A DNA stretch of 64,000 nucleotides from Hemerocallis citrina (Eukaryota > Streptophyta > Magnoliopsida > Asparagales > Asphodelaceae): NCBI GenBank assembly GCA_017893485.1, contig CM030362.1, positions 183,418,175-183,482,174 on the forward strand. The letters run 5' to 3'. Made by a program: the position numbers and the translations under genes. Every line of letters starts with the position of its first letter. Positions within the stretch are counted from its first letter, which is position 1. Below are positions 44,679 to 55,189 of this stretch, piece after piece. Under the pieces are notes generated by a model that had not been told where the DNA came from, did no database searches, and was given only the letters and a program-made list of their open reading frames with translations.

Positions 44679-46672
44679 TCAGAGCGCGACCTCTTTCCCG
44701 GGGCGGCGAGAGGGGGTCGAGGGCGACGCCTCCGAAGGGGCAATCGTCGCCAAGGGGGTAACCACCGACCCCTGAGCTCCGGCGAGGGGATCGACCAAAG
44801 GCTCGTCGTCGCCCCTCTCCTCATCCTCTTCTTCTTCCCCCTCCGATTCGGGGTCGAAGCCTTCAACGTACCCCGGGAACAACCTCCAACCCGAGCAGTC
44901 CACAGAGGGATAGGCCTCCTTCACCCGGGCGAGAGCGTCGGCGAAGGCCTTGGCCATGTTTTGGGTGAGGAAGCTCTGCGCCTTCTCCATGGTCGCATCC
45001 TCTGCCTTCTTCACCGCCGCCGCTTGGGCCTCGGCCGCCTCGGCCAACTGCTTGGCTGCCTCCTCCTTTTGCTGACGGAGTTGGCCCTCCAGCGTCGTGA
45101 CCCTGTCCTCGAGGTAGTCGACCCTCGCCGACTTGGCCTCGAAGTTCAGCTCGAGCTTGTCGAGCTCGGTCTGAATCCGGGCCTTCTCCTTCCGAGCTTG
45201 GTCGGATTCCTTCTTCATCTCCTTCTCCTGGGCCGCCATCCTCTCGGTGAGGTGCCCGAAGTGTACGACGATCTACAATTAAAAATCAAGGGAGTCATGA
45301 AAATTTCAACTTGAGAAGGTCGGCATAAAAAAGGGGGGGTAGATCCGACGCTTACCGATACCGCCGAGCGCGCTATCTCGATAACGTCGTCTCCCTCCCG
45401 TCCGGACTCCATGGCCGCCCGATCCTTCGGCGTGGCGAGGTGCTTGATGGCCTCCATGCTCGCCAGAGAATTGCCGAGGAACCCATCGTGCTTCCGAACC
45501 TGCCAGTCCGGGACGTGGATCCTTTTGTGGGCCTCGGTCAAGAGGTCCTCCGCCGCCTTCGACAGAGGTGGCGTAGGCATGTTGAGGGCGGCGGCAACGG
45601 GAAATTCGCCGACCTTGGTCAACGACGAAGCAACCACGGCGTCGGAAGCCGAGTTCTCCAAGATCTCCACCTCGTCGACTGCCTCGGCAACCATCGGAGC
45701 CTTTGACGCCGGCAACTTCGAGGCCACCCTCTTCCTCTTCTTCGGCGCCTTGTTGGCGAGGCCTGCTCTCAGTGCCAGCACCGCCTGATAATCCATAAAC
45801 TCTGCACCATAAGATAAGTCTGTTAGTTCGGAACAGGCTATGAAAAATAAAAGCGCGAGAAGTAAAACAACGATAATAAATAAAGAAAGCCGCGTACTGG
45901 GATCGGCATGGACGAGCCCTCCCTTGAACAGGACGTCTTCGGTCAGGTCCTTCCAATCTAGCTTTGGCCGACCCAGGAGTACCCGTACAGCCTCCTCTTC
46001 TTCGGGCCGAAGTGTCGGTAGCGCCTTCACCTTCTTCGGCACACCCTCCACCCAGCTAACTGGAATGGGCCAGGCCTCCGGACTACGTACCAGAAGGTAC
46101 TTCTCGCCCCAGTACTTGATAGAATCAGGGCAGACGACGAGCCGACCTCCGTGCCTCGGGGTCAAATAGTACCGGTACGCCGACCTGTTCCCCTGATGAG
46201 GCTGGTAGATGGTCCGAAGCACGTTCAGCTCCGGCTGAATCCCTGCGGCTTGGCAGTGAAGTACGAAGCCGTTTATCACTCTCCACGCGTTCGGCATAAG
46301 TTGGATGGGGCTGACCCCAACCCATCTTAATACTGCAACCGCGAACGGATGGAGAGGCAGCCGAGCCCCGGCTATGAAGGCGTCGACCGGCCAGCAACAC
46401 ACGGTCACCGGCAGCGGCGAGTTGGCCCTAATGCCGGGACCCGGCAATATAAGCTCGTACTCCTCCGGGATCTGAAAGCAGTCCCGGATCACTCCCAAAT
46501 CCTCTTCGCGAAGGATCGACGCTGTCTCGTCAGCCTCTGTCATCTCCCTCGCCGGATTCTCCTCGAATGTCCAGGCCCTCCCGTATACAATGCGCTCGGC
46601 GTCCTCCTCTGGAAGTTCCCGAACCCGGTGAAGCCCAGTCAACGGCCCAGGTAGTCTGTCGAACTCCGGCAT
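44679..46672 (-). CDS. Tat-B antisense Transposase_28-type protein (aORF1), spliced
   Basis: A minus-strand gene opposite to pol. Exon 1 ends at 45898, intron 1 is 45897-45802 (GTACGC...GCAG, 96 nt), exon 2 is 45801-45356, intron 2 is 45355-45273 (GTAAG...GTAG, 83 nt), and exon 3 runs 45272-44679. Splicing gives an open frame of about 605 residues without a premature stop. I start at ATG 46672; the frame is open back to 46711 and an upstream start may have been lost. Exon 1 carries the 'putative gypsy type transposon' domain (Transposase_28): IPEEYELILPGPG, RLPLHPFAVAVLRWVG, QLMPNAWRVINGFVLHC and DSIKYWGEKYLLV. Exon 2 has PKKRKRV, a likely nuclear localisation signal, and exon 3 a coiled coil and acidic tail (EGEEEEDEERGDDE). 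Tat-C has both introns at the same sites. Function is unknown. Confidence 0.75.
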
Positions 46673-46953
46673 GCGCTTCGGCTCCTCTACGACGGAATCC
46701 TTGCCGAACACCTTCTTGCTTTTATGAGGTCGGCTAGAGGTCGGAGCTTCGGCGACTTCAAGGGAGGGCTCGGATGAAGAAGAGGAGATGGAGACAGACT
46801 TGTTTTAGAAACTAAAAATATAAGTTACCTTAACGGAGATGTCATCGGAAAGTTCACCGGAAAAAGGTCAGCGATCACCGGGAGCTCAAGCAAGAACAAA
46901 CCAAAACACCAGAGCGAAGAGATGAAAAGTGAAAAATGAAGAGGGGGTGGGGG

Positions 46954-46960
46954 TTTTATA
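46954..46960 (-). promoter_or_regulatory. TATA box of the Tat-B antisense gene
   Basis: TATAAAA on the minus strand, followed by a C- and T-rich leader. It lies about 280 nt upstream of the proposed ATG and has a counterpart at 57627-57633 in Tat-C, so the antisense gene seems to have its own internal promoter. Confidence 0.65.
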
Positions 46961-47204
46961 GAAGAGCCAGCACGCAAATCGAGGTTAACGGGCCTTTACT
47001 GCAGGCCCACTCCCATAAAACGACAAAAGGCGACTCCAAACGTCGCCTTGTTCGCCGCGCCTAGCCAAACGGCTCATTAATGGCAATCACGTCAGCAGAA
47101 GCCCACGGGACGCAGCATTAATGCACGTCACATCTGTCAGAAGCCCAGAGGCCGTCACGTCTGTCAGAAACCCAGAGGCCGTCACACCCGTCAGAACCGT
47201 CGAA

Positions 47205-49240
47205 TCTCAAGCCTCGGCACAGGCTGCCGAGCGTTCTTGACACCGATTGTTTTGCACGCGTGAGTTCGGCAAGTCCAGACTTCCAGAAAATTTCCAAGTC
47301 TCAAGCCTTGGCACCCGCTCCGAGCGTTCTTGACACCGACCGTTTTACACGCGTGAGTTCGGCAAGCCAAGACCCAAAAAAATTCCAAGTCCCAAGCCTC
47401 GGCACAGGCTGCCGAGCATTCTTGACACCGACCGTTTTACACGCGTGAGTTCGGCAAGTCAAGACCCAAAAAAATTCCAAGTCCCAAGCCTCGGCACAGG
47501 CTGCCGAGCGTTCTTGACACCGACCGTTTTACACGCGTGAGTTCGGCAAGTCAAGACCTCAAAAAATTTCTAAGTCTCAAGCCTCGGCACCCGCTCCGAG
47601 TGTTCTTGACACCGACCGTTTTACACGCGTGAGTTCGGCAAGTCAAGACCCAAAAAAATTCCAAGTCCCACGCCTCGGCATAGGCTGCCGAGCGTTCTTG
47701 ACACCGACCGTTTTACATGCGTGAGTTCGGCAAGTCAAGACCTCTAAAAATTTCTAAGTCTCAAGCCTCGGCACCCGTTCCGAGCGTTCTTGACACCGAC
47801 CGTTTTACACGCGTGAGTTCGGCAAGTCAAGACTGCCAGAAAGTTTCCAAGTCTCAAGCCTCGGCACCCGCTCCGAGCGTTCTTGACACCGACCGTTTTA
47901 CACGCGTGAGTTCGGCAAGTCAAGACCCAAAAAAATTCCAAGTCCCAAGCCTCGGCACAGGCTGCCGAGCATTCTTGACACCGACCGTTTTACACGCGTG
48001 AGTTCGGCAAGTCAAGACCTCTAAAAATTTCTAAGTCTCAAGCCTCGGCACCCGCTCCGAGCGTTCTTGACACCGACCGTTTTACACGCGTGAGTTCGGC
48101 AAGTCAAGACCCAAAAAAATTCCAAGTCCCAAGCCTCGGCACAGGCTGCCGAGCATTCTTGACACCGACCGTTTTACACGCGTGAGTTCGACAAGTCAAG
48201 ACCTCTAAAAATTTCTAAGTCTCAAGCCTCGGCACCCGCTCCGAGCGTTCTTGACACCGACCGTTTTACACGCGTGAGTTCGGCAAGTCAAGACCCAGAA
48301 AAATTCCAAGTCCCAAGCCTCGGCACAGGCTGCCGAGCGTTCTTGACACCGACCGTTTTACACGCGTGAGTTCGGCAAGTCAAGACCTCTAAAAATTTTT
48401 AAGTCTCAAGCCTCGGCACCCGCTCCGAGCGTTCTTGACACCGACCGTTTTACACGCGTGAGTTCGGCAAGTCAAGACTGCCAGAAAGTTTCCAAGTCTC
48501 AAGCCTCAGCACCCGCTCCGAGCGTTCTTGACACCGACCGTTTTACACGCGTGATTTCGGCAAGTCAAGACCCAGAAAAATTCCAAGTCCCAAGCCTCGG
48601 CACAGGCTGTCGAGCGTTCTTGACACCGACCGTTTTGCACGCGTGAGTTCGGCAAGTCAAGACCTCTAAAAATTTCTAAGTCTCAAGCCTCGGCACCCGC
48701 TCCGAGCGTTCTTGACACTGACCGTTTTACACGCGTGAGCTCGGCAAGTCAAGACTGCCAGAAAGTTTCCAAGTCTCAAGCCTCGGCACCCGCTCCGAGC
48801 GTTCTTGACACCGACCGTTTTACATGCGTGAGTTCGGCAAGTCAAGACCCAGAAAAATTCCCAAGTCCCAAGCCTCGGCACAGGCTGCCGAGCGTTCTTG
48901 ACACCGATCGTTTTGCACGCGTGAGTTCGGCAAGTCAAGACCTCTAAAAATTTCTAAGTCTCAAGCCTCGGCACCCGCTCCGAGCATTCTTGACACCGGC
49001 CGTTTTACACGCGTGAGTTCGGCAAGTCAAGACCCAGAAAAATTCCAAGTCCCAAGCCTCGGCACAGGCTGCCGAGCGTTCTTGACACCGACCGTTTTGC
49101 ACGCGTGAGTTCGGCAAGTCAAGACTGCCAGAAAGTTTCCAAGTCTCAAGCCTCGGCACCCGCTCCGAGCGTTCTTAACACCGACCGTTTTACACGCGTG
49201 AGTTCGGCAAGTCAAGACCTCTAAAAAGTCATCTCGAGCT
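47205..49240 (+). repeat. Tat-B tandem array 2: ~92-bp repeat, about 22 units
   Basis: Units contain GTTCTTGACACCGACCG, ACACGCGTGAGTTCGGCAAG and a variable CCTCGGCAC(C/A) segment, spaced 92-93 bp apart. Two or three unit subtypes (CCCGCTCCGAG versus CAGGCTGCCGAG) are interspersed, giving a higher-order pattern. A lone related unit lies on the other side of the antisense genes at 43262-43350. Frames across the array are artefacts. The region 49241-49705 is non-coding 3' leader before the polypurine tract, and 46961-47204 is upstream sequence of the antisense gene. Confidence 0.9.
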
Positions 49241-49705
49241 TCGGCATCAGCTGCCGAGCGCCCTAGCCACCGACCTTGTTATAAGCCTAAGGTCGGCATT
49301 GACCGCCAAACGCCCTTGGTTCCGACCCCCCGTACGTGGGAGATCTGGCCCTCTGACTTCGACAAGCCCCCTCTCCAGACTCGCGACCACGCCGAGGTCC
49401 CTCTTCCCGTCGGAAAGAATCGCCGAACCGATCTCCGACCTCGGCATCCTGGCCGTCGAGCTCTGGAAGGGATCGGGGTCCTGACGCCGGAAAAACGCAA
49501 CCCTCAACAGAAGGACGCGACCAAGCCGGTCACCGATAAATTACAAAGCCACGAAGACGTCCACACCAGAACGCCGCCCGATCAAAAGGGATTACCTCAC
49601 TGCCCCCTTTCTAGATTCAAGATCCCACAATTGGACTCCGATCCAACTCCACTAGCCACTAAAACAGTTAGACTGCTCCTTAAAGTCTGATCGCACTCAG
49701 TCTTT

Positions 49706-49721
49706 AGGAGTGGGGGGCTCG
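49706..49721 (+). promoter_or_regulatory. Tat-B polypurine tract
   Basis: AGGAGTGGGGGGCTCG lies immediately before the 3' LTR, the expected place for plus-strand priming. Tat-C has the same sequence next to its LTR on the minus strand (54718-54733). Confidence 0.85.
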
Positions 49722-50382
49722 TGATATGGCTAAAAATGGGGTTTAATCAGAACCATCCAAATCAGGTACGGATCTTGAAGCCCAAGGGTAAAACGGTAAT
49801 TTCTCTACAAAAGGGTCCAAAATGGATATTGGATCTTCTCCTCAGGGACCCAATAACCCGCGAATGGATCCACTAAACGAGAGGGTGCGGGTCCTAACCC
49901 GCTGTTCACCTAATCCAACAAGATAAAGTCAGGATCCCCGATCAATCTTGATCGACGGTCCTGATGCATGTTAATCTTTCCACCGGGATTTGGGGATTAA
50001 ATTCCTTATCTGATTACAGGAATATACCTTATCAGATTACATTCCTAATCTGTTTACAAGGAGATTATTCTATATCAGACCACAGGGATTACATTCCTAA
50101 ACTGTTCTCTAAGACGCCTATAAATACCCCCCATCCATCTCCATTAAGAGATAATCAATCTTTCACCAGTTTTTGCGCTCTCTCATAGTCATTCAGATTA
50201 CTGACTTGAGCGTCGGAGGGTGCGTCGCCGGGAACAACCCCGGTGTCTCGCACTTTCTGCAGGTACACGGCAGGAACGACGATCGACGCCCGACGGAACA
50301 GGTACACAGGTTTTCTATTCAGTTTCCCCTAAGAATCCACAAGTTCTATCTGTTTGCCCCCACACCAAATTTAGCGGCAACA
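49722..50382 (+). repeat. Tat-B 3' LTR
   Basis: 661 bp, the same length as the 5' LTR, with six transitions between them. It is followed by the AGTGA target duplication and then by the resumed L2 LTR. Confidence 0.92.
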
Positions 50383-52524
50383 AGTGATTTACAACATCAT
50401 AACTCAAAATAGATTTGAAAATAGAAAACATGTTCAGTTAGAAATCAGGAAAACTGCATCAAAACCTCTCAAATAAATTCAAAAGAAATCTGGGGTATTC
50501 CCCTATATGTCTAAAATCAAAATATAAAGTTTCATAATATTCCAGTAAAATTAGTTTAGTCATCAAAAATACGAAAGCATCAAGAAAACAAAGTTTAGCA
50601 AATCTAGAAATCCCAACACTTCTGTACAAAAACTAAGATATCTCGCAACCAGTAAAACGAAATCCAATTCCGCCAAAAGGATATGAAAATAGATAAAATT
50701 TACTAACTTTCATATTTCACAAAAAATTTCCATACAGTAAAAGGAATCATAGTGAAAATAAGGTTCTTTATCGAACAGCGAGCAAAATACAACATGTATA
50801 GATTTTAGAAACGAACATGAAACACCACATAAAACTTATCAATAAAATTCATCAAAATTCTGGGTAATCCCTAGATATGTATAAAAAGACTGACCAAACT
50901 TTCAGATCAAAATAATATACGTAGCATAGTTCTTTAAAATAATTTATCATCAAAATCACCGAAAAACAGAATCTGGAAAAGATCGACACCTCTGTACTAA
51001 AACAGTCATAACTCAGTCATACGAAATGAAAATCAACCAAGGTCAGAGGGTTTGAAAATAGACAAAATTATCTAAAACTCTTGTTTTATACGGAAATCAA
51101 GATAATGACTGTAACCCAGTCGAAAACAGCAAAGAAAACATCACAGTGCCAAATTACAGATTTTTTCCTTAGAAACAAAATCAACATAGATTCAAGAAAA
51201 TTGCGCCAAATACATCCAAACTTGAAATAAATTCTACCAAGTGCTAAACATCATGAATTAGAGTTATTAATATAACCACACCAAATATATCATATGGGTC
51301 TCAATCAAAACACAAATTTGTACACAAGTCTCACATACATGTTCAAAAATCAAGAATTGGACGAATCCTAGGTTAATCATGTTCATATGGTGTCGTGAGT
51401 CATCTATGGCCAAATTATCACAATAGAGACAAAACCCATCAAGGAAAACACAATCAAGAGTTGTCTCTAGGCCCAACTACACTATAGGTGAACTTTAGGA
51501 CTTGTATCAAACAAATGAATTGGAGTACAAGTTACTTGTCTTAAATCGGAATAAAGAATGATGAACTAAAAAGTAGGAGCAAATCCCACGAACAAAAATC
51601 CATGAACTCACGAACGATCTACACGCGCACTCTAGCACGCGCAAGAATAACCCCAAAAGCAAGAGAGTGCGCGATGGCGGATGGAGAGACACGGGAGAGA
51701 GATAAGGGCGCAATGGTTAGGGGAAACTAAAATATGCAGCAAGGATAGTAAAATATATAGGATATAAGTACTAGGGTTGAATAAAGGGAGGGGCACACAG
51801 CAGCCGGCTACAGGAGGAAAAAAAAGAAGAGAAAAATGGGTCGGGTAGGGTTGGTGCAACCGGGTCGCGCGGGGGGGGGGGGGGGGGGGGGGGGGGGAGA
51901 GGGGCGGCGGGGAATATGCAGCTCACGGTTTTGATTTCGGTGGTGGCACAGATAAGTATAGGTCGGGTTTTATTTAGGAAAGCTAATGGGTGGGTAATAG
52001 TTATTATGGATCTGGGGAAGGAATTAAATGGTAGGGGATTCAGTGGGTATGCATAATAGGAAGTTTATCAAATGGGTAGTAAAGGCTTGCATGGAATCTG
52101 GGGATTAGTAATTTCGGTAGGTAGTGGGTTGTGGATTAGAATATAATGGGTTTTGGGTGGATAGATTAAATGGGTTTTAAAATGGATGTGGGTAAGGTAT
52201 TAGGAGTATAATAGGGTTAATAAAATATCCAAATAATAAAATATACAACTAGGACTTTAAAAAAAAAATATTAATAACAATAATAATAATAATACTAGAG
52301 ATCAAAGTAACCATATCAAAAATACGGTTTATATTACAAATGTAAAATTCATAGAAAATAGTTACCAATAAGACTATTTAACGGAAATAGATTTTAGTAG
52401 AAGATTCAAAATTACATTTTGACAAAAGAGTTTGAAAGAGAAAAAGAAAAAAAAAATTTGCAAAAATTTTAAATACATAAAATATATAAAAATATGTTTT
52501 TAGGAAAACAGGGGTTACACTCCT

Positions 52525-53415
52525 ATGTTGTCCACTACTGGATCTTTCCCTTAACCCCGGCTTGATTACTTGTTATTATTATTAAACAAGCATATATCTG
52601 TCACAAACAGTGCAAGAATAACATGGAATGAAGAAATAAAAGGTTCAGATCGGAACATAAACATGTACAAATGATAGGAGCCACATAAAAGGATAGAACA
52701 ACGAAAATTCTAGTTCACGAAAGCAAGATAGTATTGCACTAAATCTGGGATCCCCGTTGCAAAAAACATGCAAATCTGGATCCGTCAGAAAATTTGGAAA
52801 ATAGACTATCGGCCAAATCCAGCAAATATATATAAGTTATTGGTATTTCACAAAAACATGACCCAAAATAGAATTGTATCCAGAAAATATGTTCAGCCAG
52901 AAATCAGAAGTTTGTATTCATAAACAGGAAAACGGCATAAAAACTTACTAATTAAATCCAAGAAAAATCTGGAGTATTCCCTAGTATGTTTAGTAACAGA
53001 AAATAAAGTTTCATAATTTTTCAACATAAATAAAGTAGTCAAGAAAAATCAGAAAGCAGCAAGATACAATAGTTTTGTAAATTTGGAATTATAAACACTG
53101 CAGTACTAAAACAGTATCTCACAAAATATAAATCGAAATCCAGACCCGTCAAAAGGGTGATAAAATAGATACATTATAATTCATATTCACAAAGTTTTTA
53201 TAGAAATCAAATAAAATCAGGTTGAAATTAAGGTTCTTTACTGAACAGTAAGAAAATTCTGCAAGTATAGTAGTTGTTTGCAAATATAGAATAGTGTATA
53301 AAAATAATCAATTAAATCCACAAAAGTTATGGGTTAATCCCAATCAAGTCTAGTTATAACCAGCAAAATATTGGATCAAAATATTATATTTAACATTAGT
53401 ATAAAAATAATTTAC
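52525..53415 (-). mobile_element. L2-b LTR, second segment
   Basis: Resumes the L2 LTR cut at 21536. It contains CCACTACTGGATCTTTCCCTTAACC and then AT-rich text aligning with 22540-23420 of the L2 3' LTR, at clearly greater divergence. It is interrupted at 53416 by a Tat solo LTR. It holds no gene. Confidence 0.75.
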
Positions 53416-54004
53416 TGATATGGCTAAAAATGGGGTTAAATCGGAACCGTCCAGATTGGGCACGAATCTTGATGCTCGGGGGTAAAATGGTAATTTCACA
53501 TACAAGTGGATCCAAGGCGGGTACTGAATCTCCTTCTCACGGACCCAATAACCCGTGAACGGATCCATACCCATTGGGTACGGGTCCCGACCCGAGGCGA
53601 ACCCAAACCAACGAGAGACAAATCAGGATCCCTGATTTGGCCAAATCGACGGCCCTGATTTGCTCCCACCGGGAATCAAGGAAAGATTTCCTAAACAGAC
53701 TGAGGATTTTGCTCCCGGCTGTTACACAGGAAATCAAACCCTTAAACGGCTCCCCTGGCGACTATAAATACAACCCTTCTGCCTCCATGACCAGGTTAAT
53801 CACTTTTTCACCACTTAAGCTCTTTTCTTAATCTTTCCTGATTACTGACAAGAGCGTCGGAGGGTGCGTTGCCGGAATCAACCCCGGTGTTTCGCACTTC
53901 CTTGCAGGTCGCGGCAGGAGCAAGAAGGCTGAGTCAACTGTTCAGGTTTTTCTCGGACTCACAAATTCTATCTGTTTACCCCCACACCGAAATCAGCGGT
54001 AACA
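53416..54004 (+). mobile_element. Solo Tat LTR with 5-bp target duplication
   Basis: It begins TGATATGGC and ends GCGGTAACA; TTTAC at 53411-53415 is repeated at 54005-54009. Its 589 bp align with the Tat-B LTRs but more closely with the Tat-C LTR (for example GGGTTAAATCGGAA near the start). TATAAATA is at 53763-53770. Confidence 0.88.
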
Positions 54005-54009
54005 TTTAC

Positions 54010-54100
54010 CATACAGAATTTTATGAAACTGGATCTGGAATTTTAAACTCATCTGTAGTAAAATGGTCATAACTTGCAACTCATAAATCGAAACTGAGAT
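54010..54100 (-). mobile_element. L2-b LTR, third segment
   Basis: 91 bp of L2 LTR between the solo Tat LTR and Tat-C. It aligns with the text following ATAATTTA at 23415 in the L2 3' LTR. GAGAT at 54096-54100 is the expected left target duplication of Tat-C. Confidence 0.65.
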
Positions 54101-54717
54101 TGTTACCGCTGATTCTGGTGTGGGGGTAAACAGATGAGATTTGTGAGTTCGTGGAAAAACCTGAATAGCGGATCCACACCTGTTCGTCGGAGTTGGGCTG
54201 CTGACTCCCGCCGTTCACCTGCAAGGAAGTGCGATACACCGGGGTTGATTCCGGCGACGCACCCTCCGACGCTCTTATCAGTAACCAGTGATGATTAAGA
54301 AAGAGCTTAAGCTGGAAAAAGAGTGATTACCTGGTCACAGTGGTAGGTAGGAGGTATTTATAGTCGCCATGGGAGTGATTAGAGACCTGATTTCCAGTGT
54401 AACTGTCAGGAGTAAAATCCTCACAATTTGTTTAGGAAATTGATCCCTGATTCCCAGTGAGAAGATAACTGCAAATCAGGCCCGTTGATTTAGTCAAATC
54501 AGAGACCCTGATTTCCTCTTGCTGGTCTGGGTCTGTATCGGGTCGGGACCCGTACCCAGTTGGAGTGGATCCGTTCGTGGGTTATTGGATCTGTGAGAAG
54601 GAGATCCAGTGCCTGTTTCAGACCCATTTGTATGTGAAATTTTCGTTTTACCCCTGAGCTTCAAGATTCGTGCCCTATCTGGACGATTCCGATTTAACCC
54701 CATTTTTAGCCATATCA
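54101..54717 (-). repeat. Tat-C 3' LTR
   Basis: On the minus strand it starts TGATATGGC (54717) and ends AGCGGTAACA (54101). TATAAATA lies at 54355-54362. With the plus-strand solo LTR at 53416-54004 it makes a large inverted repeat with a 96-bp spacer. Confidence 0.9.
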
Positions 54718-55189
54718 CGAGCCCCCCACTCCTAAAGACTGAGTGTGATCAGCCTTTGAGGAGTAGTTTAACCGTTTTAGTGGCTAGTGGAGTTGTATCG
54801 GAGTCCGAATGGAGGGTTTTGAATCTCGAAGGGGGTAGTGAGGTAATTTTTGAAGCCGTGAGCTATTCTGAAGCCTTGTTGAGTATTTGACGGTTTTTAT
54901 CTATTTTTTCGGATTATTTATTTAATTTTGCGATGTGTTAACTAATCATTCGGGGGCCTTAACAGTACATTCTAGGCAATAATTGTTCGTTCAGGGGCTC
55001 AAAAATATTCCCCCGAATTTTTAATTATTTTCTAGAATTTTTGGTTAATTTTCCAAATTTTTAGCAATTTTTTCACAATTTTAAATAAATAAACGATTTA
55101 AATAAATAAAAACTAGTTTTTAATACCTATTTATGGCCTGGCCTGATCTGGACCGTTGATCTTGGACGAGCGCGATTTACGAGAGATCT

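Larger units (their letters stand above)
34855..50382 (+). mobile_element. Tat-B: full-length Tat-lineage Ty3-gypsy element
   Basis: A complete 15,528-bp element with TGATATGGC...GGCAACA LTRs of 661 bp each and a perfect AGTGA target duplication (34850-34854 and 50383-50387). Order: LTR, primer site, gag-pol, 209-bp array, antisense genes, 92-bp array, polypurine tract, LTR. The presence of both a normal and an archaeal-type RNase H defines the Tat lineage. I count six differences between its LTRs, all transitions (about 0.9%), so insertion was recent. It is the youngest large insertion in the window, sitting in the L2 5' LTR. Four stops in pol make it non-autonomous today. Confidence 0.92.
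21537..52519 (-). mobile_element. Non-autonomous L2 long-LTR retroelement (LARD-like), whole span
   Basis: A minus-strand element bounded by TGTCACGCCCC (21537) and GGGGTTACA (52519), flanked by CTCCT at 21532-21536 and 52520-52524. The 3' LTR is 21537-28332 and the 5' LTR 33483-52519. After removing nested insertions the LTRs are about 3.45 and 3.50 kb and the interior only about 1.85 kb, with no gag or pol frame. It therefore resembles a LARD, mobilised in trans by an unseen relative. The primer site (33461-33472) matches initiator tRNA-Met. The interior end next to the 3' LTR carries TTTCGAGGACGAAATTT, the sequence typical of the pol end of Tekay-type chromoviruses. Nested inside are a Pack-MULE, an L1 solo LTR and Tat-B. 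Confidence 0.85.
33483..52519 (-). repeat. 5' LTR of the L2 element (carrying Tat-B)
   Basis: The LTR occupies 33483-34849 and 50383-52519 around Tat-B. Its pieces align with the 3' LTR (21537-28332) throughout, with frequent single-base differences. Four palindromic minisatellite units (34330-34475), a 27-base G run (51871-51897) and the AAT tract are present. It lacks the Pack-MULE and so preserves the empty site. The flanks 34491-34849 and 50383-51870 hold no gene. Confidence 0.85.

Noticed and set aside
47191..49215. Repeated short frames on both strands between 47191 and 49215
   Set aside because: Artefacts of the 92-bp array.
47205..49240. Possible CRISPR-like repeat-spacer array
   Set aside because: Units are contiguous tandem repeats with no unique spacers, inside a plant retrotransposon.
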